A stretch of 39,312 nucleotides of DNA from assembly GCA_937890845.1 (NCBI GenBank), contig CALADR010000279.1, positions 1 to 39,312 on the forward strand, read 5' to 3'. The stretch comes from an uncultured Bacteroidales bacterium (GTDB taxonomy: Bacteria > Bacteroidota > Bacteroidia > Bacteroidales > UBA932). Position numbers and translations under genes: made by a program. Positions 1 to 7,690 of the stretch are shown piece by piece. The stretch's first letter is position 1. Every line of letters starts with the position of its first letter. The notes beneath the pieces are model-generated. The model searched no databases and was not told the origin of the DNA. It saw only the letters and a program-made list of their open reading frames with translations.

Positions 1-1922
1 GAATACCACTGCTTTTCGGCTATGATGAGGTGCACGGATATAAGACGATATTTCCGATTCCTTTGGCTGAGAGTTGTTCTTGGAATCTTGATGCAATTGA
101 GAAATCAGCGAGGACAGGCGCAGTCGAAGCTTCTGCATCAGGACTTAACTGGGTTTATGCTCCGATGGTTGACATTTCTTATGATCCGCGTTGGGGAAGA
201 GTAGCTGAGGGGGCAGGTGAAGACCCTTGGCTCGGTTCGCTTATAGCAGCAGCCAGAGTAAAGGGAATACAAGGCAAAAGTCTTGCGGATAGCAATACGG
301 TAATGGCTTGTGTAAAACACTATGCGGCCTACGGAGCTCCGATTGCGGGACGAGAATATAATACGGTTGACATGTCTGACAGGCAATTCAGAGAAGTCTA
401 TCTTCCTCCGTATGCAGCCGCAGTCAGTGCCGGTGCCGGGAGTGTAATGACTTCCTTTAATGAGTTTGACGGAATTCCTGCAACGGCAAACAAATACCTT
501 TTAGAGGATATTCTCAGGAATGAACTGGGATTCAAAGGATTGGTCGTTACGGATTTTTCATCAATGGCAGAGATGATTGCCCATGGATATTCTGAAGATG
601 TCCCTCATGCAGCTTTGCAGTCTATTGAGGCCGGTGTAGATATGGATATGATGGGTGATGTATATTATGAGGCTCTTGCAGATCTTGTGAAATCAGGAAA
701 GGTTCCGGAGTCTCTTCTTGACAGGGCTGTCATGAGGGTACTTGAGGCAAAGGAATCCTTGGGTCTGTTTGATGATCCTTACAGGTATTGTAATCTTGAA
801 AGAGAAAAAAACGATGTGCGGACCGGAGAACATCTTAAGCAGGCACGCCAGTCAGCATGTGAAAGTATGGTCTTGTTGGAAAATGACGGTATCCTTCCTC
901 TTGCAGAAGGCGAAAAGATAGCTGTAATAGGTTCTCTTGCAACAACTCCGGGAGACTATATCGGCTGCTGGTCTGCACAAGGTTTCAGATTTAAGGATAT
1001 TTCTATTCTTGAAGCGCTTTATCAAAGAGCCGGAAAAGAAAACGTATTCTATGCCAGAGGGTGTGATGTTGCAAAGCCGGATACAAGCGGTTTTGCAACT
1101 GCGCTTGATGTCGCGTCAAAGGCGGATAAGGTAGTTTTCGTAATGGGTGAAAGCCGAGATATGAGTGGGGAGGCAGCGGCACGCAGCGATATCAGAATCC
1201 CAGGGGTGCAGACAGATCTTCTCAAACGTCTTGTAGAGGCAGGCAACAAGGTGGCTGTAGTTCTTGTCAATGGAAGGCCGCTTGACTTGTCGCGTGAGAG
1301 CGTGCTTGCTTCCGCAATCCTGGAAGCGTGGTGTCCTGGATCAATGGGAGGTCCGGCAGTTGCGGATGTGCTTTACAATGATTACAATCCGTCCGGAAAG
1401 CTGACGATGACATTTCCTCGCAGTATCGGACAGGTTCCTATGACTTATGCTGAGAAAAATACGGGCCGTCCCAATATCGGTAAAGGCAAATATTTGTCAA
1501 GGTACATAGATATCCCTAATTCTCCACTATATCCGTTTGGTCACGGACTGAGTTATACGACATTTTCTTATGGAGAAATAAACCTAAGCAGTCCAGTCCT
1601 GGAATACGGAGGTGCAATCAGGGCATCAGTCAAGGTTGCCAATACTGGTCATTATGAGGGTACTGAGATTGTCCAGATGTATATTAGAGATCTTTGCGGG
1701 AGTGTTCCCCGTCCTGTCAAGCAACTTAAGGGCTTCAAGCGTATTACTCTTAAACCTGGAGAAAGTCGCGAAGTGGTATTTGATATTACTCCTGAAACAA
1801 TTTCTTTTCTTCGTCAGGATATGACCTGGGGACCCGAACCTGGTGATTTCAATATATTTATAGGCTCGTCTTCAGACTCTGGATGTTTGAAAAGCTCTGA
1901 TTTTAAATATGTTCAAGAATAA
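1..1922 (+). CDS. Glycoside hydrolase family 3 beta-glycosidase, 5'-truncated
   Basis: Exported-type GH3 enzyme (BglX-like) that should release terminal beta-linked sugars from oligosaccharides or glycosides. The frame is open from the window edge; the GTG near position 30 is internal, because the upstream codons read IPLLFGYDE and continue into the conserved VHGYKTIFPIPLA segment. The N-terminus and any signal peptide are therefore missing. Visible: the barrel motif DPRWGRVAEGAGEDPWLGS, the probable nucleophile Asp in VVTDF (codon 552-554), the second alpha/beta domain with probable acid/base Glu in SGEAAAR (codon 1170-1172), and a C-terminal fibronectin III-like domain (GTEIVQMYI, PVKQLKGFKR). 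It is a clear paralogue of the GH3 part of the gene at 7691. The next gene starts 6 nt after the stop, so they are probably co-transcribed. The substrate cannot be told from sequence. Confidence 0.93.
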   Translation, partial: IPLLFGYDEVHGYKTIFPIPLAESCSWNLDAIEKSARTGAVEASASGLNWVYAPMVDISYDPRWGRVAEGAGEDPWLGSLIAAARVKGIQGKSLADSNTVMACVKHYAAYGAPIAGREYNTVDMSDRQFREVYLPPYAAAVSAGAGSVMTSFNEFDGIPATANKYLLEDILRNELGFKGLVVTDFSSMAEMIAHGYSEDVPHAALQSIEAGVDMDMMGDVYYEALADLVKSGKVPESLLDRAVMRVLEAKESLGLFDDPYRYCNLEREKNDVRTGEHLKQARQSACESMVLLENDGILPLAEGEKIAVIGSLATTPGDYIGCWSAQGFRFKDISILEALYQRAGKENVFYARGCDVAKPDTSGFATALDVASKADKVVFVMGESRDMSGEAAARSDIRIPGVQTDLLKRLVEAGNKVAVVLVNGRPLDLSRESVLASAILEAWCPGSMGGPAVADVLYNDYNPSGKLTMTFPRSIGQVPMTYAEKNTGRPNIGKGKYLSRYIDIPNSPLYPFGHGLSYTTFSYGEINLSSPVLEYGGAIRASVKVANTGHYEGTEIVQMYIRDLCGSVPRPVKQLKGFKRITLKPGESREVVFDITPETISFLRQDMTWGPEPGDFNIFIGSSSDSGCLKSSDFKYVQE

Positions 1923-1928
1923 ATATCA

Positions 1929-4900
1929 ATGAAAAAAATACTGACAATATCCTTGCTTCTGACCTTGTGTCTCAGCGGATTTGCAAAAGAAATTTTTGTA
2001 GAAGCAGAGAGTTTTGCTCATAAAGGCGGCTGGTTTGTTGACCAGCAGTTCATGGATACTATGGGATCCCCTTACCTTCTTGCCCATGGTTTGGGAAAGC
2101 CTGTAGCAGATGCTGTTACGCAAATAGATGTGCCATCTTCAGGAGAATGGCATGTGTATGTCCGCACATATAACTGGACATCACCTTGGTGTAAAGCAGA
2201 AGGTCCGGGAAGGTTTAAGGTCCGCATCGGAGGAAGAGAGCTGGACTCCGTTCTAGGCTCTCTCGGAGACTGTTGGCAATGGCAGTATGCCGGAAGCGCC
2301 AGACTCAAGAAAGGTTGCGCTGAACTGGCTTTGACGGATCTTGGCGGTTTTGACGGACGTTGTGATGCCATCTATATTACAGATGATTCTGCCTCCATTC
2401 CTACTTCGCGATATGATGAATTGGTGGATTTCAGAAGGCAGGCGCTGAATCTCCCTGAACCACAGATCCGTACTTTTGACTTTGTGGTAGTCGGAGGCGG
2501 AGTGGCAGGTATGTGCGCAGCAGTCAGTGCAGCCCGTCTGGGATGTAATGTAGCACTTGTAAACGACAGGCCTGTACTTGGCGGGAACAATAGTTCAGAG
2601 GTAAGAGTGCACTTGGGCGGATATTCCGAGATTGGTCCTTATGATGGCTTGGGACGTATGATCAGAGAGTTCGGGCACACCCGCAGCGGTAATGCAAAGC
2701 CTGCAGAATATTATGAGGATGATAAGAAGCAGTCTTTCATTGAAAAAGAGAGGAATGTTACATTATTCCCTTCATTCAGGGCTATTGATGTCAGGATGGA
2801 TGGGAATATCATCAAATCAGTCCTTATAAAAAACATAGAAACCTCTGAAGAGATATGGCTTGACGCACCTCTGTTTTCAGACTGTACCGGAGATGGAACA
2901 ATCGGTTTTCTGTCTGGTGCCGATTGGAGAACAGGCAGGGAGTCTCGTTATGAATATGCGGAAAGCCTTGCTCCGGACAAGGCAGACAATATGGTGATGG
3001 GGGCTTCCGTACAGTGGTATTCAAAGGAGGAGAATGCTGAAACTTCATTTCCTGAATTTTCATACGGAATCGAATTCAATAGTAATAATTGTGAAAAAGT
3101 AACAGTGGGCGAATGGAAGTGGGAGACAGGAATGAATTGCGATCAGGTGCACGATGCTGAAAGAATCCGGGATTATGGTTTACTTGTGGTATATTCAAAT
3201 TGGAGTTTTCTTAAGAATCATTTCAGTGACAATGCCAAGTGGCGCAATCGCAGCCTTGATTGGGTAGCCTATATAGCGGGGAAGCGTGAGTCCCGTCGTC
3301 TGCTTGGAGATCATATCCTTACTCAGGGTGACATAGACAATAATGCCGATTACCCGGATGCTTCATTTACTACTACATGGGCAATTGATCTGCACTTTCC
3401 TGATTCGCTGAATTCAAAAAGATTTCCAGGAGCGGAATTTAAGGCTGCTACTGTGCATAACTGGATACATCCTTATGCTGTACCGTACAGATGTCTGTAT
3501 TCACGGAATATAGGGAATCTTTTTATGGCAGGGCGTAATATCAGCGTCACACATGTAGCTTTAGGTACTGTCCGGGTAATGCGGACAACTGCAATGATGG
3601 GAGAAGTTGCAGGAATGGCAGCATCAATCTGTCACCGCAAGAGCTGTTTGCCAAGGGATGTATATACTTCATATCTCGGAGAACTTAAGTCTTTGATGAA
3701 AGCCGGTGTAGGAAAAACAGATGGAAATGCAGATTTACAGAGATTCAATCTTCCTGATAAGGTGCTTGCCAAACCTAAAACTCATTTGATGCCTGAAACT
3801 TCAGGAACTTACAGCCGTCTTGACGGTGATACTCTCGTCGTAGGGAATATATTTATAGAAAGAAAGTATGTCTGGAACGGAGGTAATCTAATGACCTTCA
3901 GCCTTACGGATAAAAAAAACGGCAAAGTCCATAAGATGAAATCAGTACGCCCTGATTTTGTAATGACTTCATTTAACGGTAAAGGTAGTGCTTCGTCATA
4001 TAGTTCTAAACGTGTAGATGCGGCCTCTGGAACGCCTGCTTATCTTAGTGTCCTTATAAATTATACTGAAAACAATCTTCAGGTTATGAGAGAGTTGAAA
4101 ATATATGACGATGCTCCGGTAATTGTCAGTGATATCAGTCTTAAAGGCCGGCTTGACAACTTCGGAGATGCAAGGGAAATAAATAATGCTGACCGCAAGA
4201 ATATAGAATTCTTTGCAGATATGAAATCGAAGCCTGTCACGGCTGTTCTTGACAGGCTCTCGCTTGCCGGCAGCCACTGGAAGGCAAGGGCTGTCGAATT
4301 TACAGATATTACGGACTGGAATGATAATCTTGTTTCTGAGAAAGATATAATATCATACAGGAAGAACCCATATCGTGGAAATATTCTGTTTCTTGAAAAC
4401 GGTGTGGATTCTTCCGGTATTTTCTTTCTTAAGGAAGCGCCTTCTTCAGATGTCCAACTTTACTATGGAGGAGCAGACTTCTATGCTGATTTCGGCGAAT
4501 TTTCGATAACATCGCCCGGAGTTTGTTCCGGAGATATTTGTCCTGACAAATGGACGCCTGTCTATACTACCGTTACCGGAGTTTGTTGTGGTGGGGAATT
4601 CGGGGCGCTGAAAGCCTTAAGGTCTTATCAGAAAAATATTCGAAGTCACTGCAGAGACAGGTTGGAGATGGTGATGATGAATACATGGGGTGACAGAAGT
4701 CAGGATTCAAAGGTAAATGAGGCTTTTTGTCTGGCTGAGCTGGAAAAGGCTGCAAGACTTGGTATTACTGTTTTCCAGATAGATGATGGCTGGCAATCAG
4801 GGAAAAGTCCTAATTCTGCTGTTGCCAAAGGGTCTTTCAAGAATATATGGGATAACCCCGACTATTGGACTCCTGATCCTGCAAAGTATCCGCGGGGACT

Positions 4901-5798
4901 CGCGCCGATTGTTGATAAAGGGCGTAGTCTTGGGGTCGAAATAGGTCTTTGGTTCAATCCTAGCATCCAAAATGACTTTGCGGATTGGCAAAAAGATGCA
5001 GATGCCATTATATCATTGTACAGGAAATATGGTATAAGAGTCTTTAAGATTGACGGGCTTGGCATTCCTACAAAATCAGCAGAAACAAATTTGAGGAAGC
5101 TTTTCGATAAAGTCTTGTCTGAGACATCCGGTGAGGTGCTGTTTAATCTTGATGCCACAGCAGGACGTAGGGGCGGTTACCATTTTTTTAACGAATACGG
5201 CAATATATTTCTTGAGAACAGATACACGGATTGGGGTAATTATTATCCATACAGAACTTTAAGAAATCTGTGGATGTTATCCAGATATGTCCCTGCTGAA
5301 AAGATACAGGTAGAATTCCTTAATAAATGGAGAAACGAAAAAAAATATGGCAATGACCCTTTTGCCCCGGCGAATTATTCATTTGATTATCTTTTCGCTA
5401 TTACCATGGCAGGGCAGCCTCTTGCATGGATGGAAGCTTCAAATCTCCCTGAAGAGGCTTTTGTTACAGGGAAACTTATACGAAAATACAAGGTTATAGC
5501 TCCGGACTTCCATTCAGGAGTAATTCTGCCTATAGGAGAGGAGCCGTCAGGACGTTCTTGGACAGGTTTCCAGTCTGTAAAAGATGACCGTTCCGGATAC
5601 ATCCTTGTTTTCAGGGAAAATAATGGAAAACAGTCGGAGTTTGTAAAGACCTGGTTTGATGAGGGAACAAACGTGCATTTTGAACCAGTTTTTGGTGACG
5701 GGGATAAATTTTCGTGTACGGTTGACCGGAACGGAGAAGTAAGATTCAGGCTTCCTAAGATAAATTCCTATGCGATGTACAGATATGTAATACAATGA
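1929..5798 (+). CDS. FAD-dependent oxidoreductase fused to a clan GH-D (GH36/melibiase-like) hydrolase
   Basis: A 1289-residue multi-domain secreted protein. A signal peptide (to about residue 19, LCLSGFAKE) is followed by a beta-rich segment (about 20-150) resembling a carbohydrate-binding module. A Rossmann FAD module of the FAD_oxidored type (PF12831-like, about 180-590) has the dinucleotide motif G189-G-G-V-A-G194 and a second block at GGNNSSEVRVHLGG. A sandwich-like region (about 620-900) precedes a TIM barrel with FQIDDGWQSG (about 947-956), VFKIDG (D1042, candidate nucleophile) and ENRYTDWGNYY (D1101, candidate acid/base), the pattern of GH36/GH27 and raffinose-synthase relatives. Lone FAD_oxidored proteins are common in Bacteroidales carbohydrate loci; the fusion suggests oxidation and glycosidic cleavage of one substrate, which is inference. 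Gaps to neighbours are 6 and 3 nt. The GH family could also be an unclassified GH-D branch. Confidence 0.85.
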   Translation: MKKILTISLLLTLCLSGFAKEIFVEAESFAHKGGWFVDQQFMDTMGSPYLLAHGLGKPVADAVTQIDVPSSGEWHVYVRTYNWTSPWCKAEGPGRFKVRIGGRELDSVLGSLGDCWQWQYAGSARLKKGCAELALTDLGGFDGRCDAIYITDDSASIPTSRYDELVDFRRQALNLPEPQIRTFDFVVVGGGVAGMCAAVSAARLGCNVALVNDRPVLGGNNSSEVRVHLGGYSEIGPYDGLGRMIREFGHTRSGNAKPAEYYEDDKKQSFIEKERNVTLFPSFRAIDVRMDGNIIKSVLIKNIETSEEIWLDAPLFSDCTGDGTIGFLSGADWRTGRESRYEYAESLAPDKADNMVMGASVQWYSKEENAETSFPEFSYGIEFNSNNCEKVTVGEWKWETGMNCDQVHDAERIRDYGLLVVYSNWSFLKNHFSDNAKWRNRSLDWVAYIAGKRESRRLLGDHILTQGDIDNNADYPDASFTTTWAIDLHFPDSLNSKRFPGAEFKAATVHNWIHPYAVPYRCLYSRNIGNLFMAGRNISVTHVALGTVRVMRTTAMMGEVAGMAASICHRKSCLPRDVYTSYLGELKSLMKAGVGKTDGNADLQRFNLPDKVLAKPKTHLMPETSGTYSRLDGDTLVVGNIFIERKYVWNGGNLMTFSLTDKKNGKVHKMKSVRPDFVMTSFNGKGSASSYSSKRVDAASGTPAYLSVLINYTENNLQVMRELKIYDDAPVIVSDISLKGRLDNFGDAREINNADRKNIEFFADMKSKPVTAVLDRLSLAGSHWKARAVEFTDITDWNDNLVSEKDIISYRKNPYRGNILFLENGVDSSGIFFLKEAPSSDVQLYYGGADFYADFGEFSITSPGVCSGDICPDKWTPVYTTVTGVCCGGEFGALKALRSYQKNIRSHCRDRLEMVMMNTWGDRSQDSKVNEAFCLAELEKAARLGITVFQIDDGWQSGKSPNSAVAKGSFKNIWDNPDYWTPDPAKYPRGLAPIVDKGRSLGVEIGLWFNPSIQNDFADWQKDADAIISLYRKYGIRVFKIDGLGIPTKSAETNLRKLFDKVLSETSGEVLFNLDATAGRRGGYHFFNEYGNIFLENRYTDWGNYYPYRTLRNLWMLSRYVPAEKIQVEFLNKWRNEKKYGNDPFAPANYSFDYLFAITMAGQPLAWMEASNLPEEAFVTGKLIRKYKVIAPDFHSGVILPIGEEPSGRSWTGFQSVKDDRSGYILVFRENNGKQSEFVKTWFDEGTNVHFEPVFGDGDKFSCTVDRNGEVRFRLPKINSYAMYRYVIQ

Positions 5799-5801
5799 TT
5801 T

Positions 5802-7676
5802 ATGAATATAAAATTAGCTTTTGTTAAAACGTTTTTCATAGTTGCTCTATTGGTTGCAGTGGCTGCGGAACTCCAGTCGAAAATGACAGAGTCTTCATTA
5901 TTGCCTGCAGATAAGTCAGAATTGTCATATGAGGAGCCGTTATTTATGGCAAATATATATGGCCGGGAATATACCTCACTCAATGGCAAGTGGAATGCGA
6001 TCATTGATCTTTATGACCAGGGGGACAGAATGGAAGTTTACAAAAACCTCAAGCCTTCCCGTGACGATGAGTTTTTTGAGTATTCTTTTGAGGGAGGCCT
6101 TCGTCTGAATGTTCCAAGTGACTGGAATTCACAGAATCCTGAACTTAAATATTATGAGGGTACAGTCTGGTATGCCAGACGTTTTAGTGTTCCGGAAATC
6201 AAGGATGAAAGATATTTCCTTTATTTCGGCGCTGTCAGTTATCGCAGTGAGGTCTATCTCAACGGCAAATTTCTGACAAGTCATGAAGGAGGATTTACTC
6301 CCTTCAGTGTTGAGGTCACTGGAAAGCTAAAGGAAAAAGACAATTTTATTGCTGTAAGGGTCAACAACCGCAGAACCAAGGATGCGATTCCGGCTCTTTC
6401 ATTTGACTGGTGGAATTATGGTGGCATAACAAGGGATGTCATGCTGGTAAAAGTTCCGGATGTCTTCATTGAAGATTATTTTGTAAGACTATCGTCAGAA
6501 GACAACGAATCAGTTGACATAGATATAGAACTTTCAGATGCTGTATCACAGGAGGTTTCCGTAGAGATTCCGGAATTGAAGATTTCTGCAAGGCTTACGA
6601 CTTCTGCAGAAGGCCGGGTTTCTGCAACTCTCAAGACTAAAGGTATGGAGCTATGGTCTCCTGATTCTCCAAGACTTTACGATGTGAAGTTGTCTTCAGG
6701 GAAAGACAGTATCAGCGACAGGATTGGATTCCGTTTCCTTTCAGTCGTCGGGACCAGCATTCTTCTCAACGGCAAGCCGGAGTTTATGCGCAGTGTTTCC
6801 TTTCATGAGGAAATTCCTCAGAGAAAAGGACGTGCGTTTTCTCATGCTGATGCTGTCATGCTCTTGTCAGAGGCAAAGGCATTAGGTGTAAATATGGTAA
6901 GGCTCGCACACTATCCTCAAAATGAATATATTGTCAGGCTTGCAGAAGAGATGGGAATTATTCTTTTGCAGGAGATTCCGATATGGCAGGGGATAGATTT
7001 TGCTGATTCTGATACAAGAGTAAAAGCGCAGACGATGTTGAGGGAAATGATATTAAGGGACCGTAACCGTTGTTCTGTATGTTTCTGGGGTGTGGCGAAC
7101 GAGACAAAGCCTTCTGAATCGAGAAACGATTTTCTGATATCTCTTCTGAATATAGGAAGAGAGATGGATCGCTCCAGATTATTTACGGCGGCATTTGACC
7201 TCGTATATTTCAATCCTGAAACCAGGCATTTCGAGATGGATGATCCTTTTACTTCCAACCTTGACGTGGTGGCAGTGAACAAATATATGGGATGGTATCA
7301 TCCATGGCCAGTCCCTCCGGAGGAGGCAGTGTGGGATGTGGTGGCAGACAAGCCACTGATAGTTTCGGAATTCGGAGGCGAGGCTCTTTTCGGGCAGTCT
7401 GGTCCGGATTCGCAAACAAGCTCCTGGAGTGAGGATTATCAGGCAAGGCTTTACATGGATAATATAGAGATGTTTAATCATATTCCAAACCTTGCGGGAG
7501 TATCTCCTTGGGTCCTTTTCGATTTCCGTTCGCCTTACCGCTTCCATCCATTGAATCAGGAGGACTGGAACAGAAAAGGTCTTGTATCAGATCAGGGATA
7601 TAGAAAGAAGGCATGGTATATTATGCGGGACTATTACAGGAAAATAAAGGAAAAATATAGCAGTATTAACAAATAA
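5802..7676 (+). CDS. Glycoside hydrolase family 2, beta-glucuronidase/beta-galactosidase-like
   Basis: A 624-residue retaining beta-glycosidase with the compact GH2 layout: N-terminal hydrophobic signal or anchor (about 5-25), jelly-roll sugar-binding domain (about 55-215, with WYARRFSVP and YLNGKFLTSHEGGFTPF), immunoglobulin-like domain (about 220-310) and TIM barrel (about 315-620). The acid/base Glu is E434 (WGVANETKP) and the nucleophile Glu is E523 (LIVSEFGGEA). The tail after the nucleophile (SSWSEDYQ, then a late NRKGLVSD) has the shape seen in beta-glucuronidases, including an N-x-K-G motif, but similar motifs occur in some beta-galactosidases, so substrate stays open. The start is the ATG 3 nt after the previous stop, giving an immediate signal-like N-terminus; its cleavage site is not obvious. 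Fourth-from-last gene of the GH operon. Confidence 0.9.
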   Translation: MNIKLAFVKTFFIVALLVAVAAELQSKMTESSLLPADKSELSYEEPLFMANIYGREYTSLNGKWNAIIDLYDQGDRMEVYKNLKPSRDDEFFEYSFEGGLRLNVPSDWNSQNPELKYYEGTVWYARRFSVPEIKDERYFLYFGAVSYRSEVYLNGKFLTSHEGGFTPFSVEVTGKLKEKDNFIAVRVNNRRTKDAIPALSFDWWNYGGITRDVMLVKVPDVFIEDYFVRLSSEDNESVDIDIELSDAVSQEVSVEIPELKISARLTTSAEGRVSATLKTKGMELWSPDSPRLYDVKLSSGKDSISDRIGFRFLSVVGTSILLNGKPEFMRSVSFHEEIPQRKGRAFSHADAVMLLSEAKALGVNMVRLAHYPQNEYIVRLAEEMGIILLQEIPIWQGIDFADSDTRVKAQTMLREMILRDRNRCSVCFWGVANETKPSESRNDFLISLLNIGREMDRSRLFTAAFDLVYFNPETRHFEMDDPFTSNLDVVAVNKYMGWYHPWPVPPEEAVWDVVADKPLIVSEFGGEALFGQSGPDSQTSSWSEDYQARLYMDNIEMFNHIPNLAGVSPWVLFDFRSPYRFHPLNQEDWNRKGLVSDQGYRKKAWYIMRDYYRKIKEKYSSINK

Positions 7677-7690
7677 AACGTATCAATATA

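Noticed and set aside
7540..7600. The N-x-K-G motif (NRKG) as proof that the GH2 at 5802 is a beta-glucuronidase
   Set aside because: Similar N-x-K-G sequences occur at this place in some GH2 beta-galactosidases, so it only fits and does not decide.
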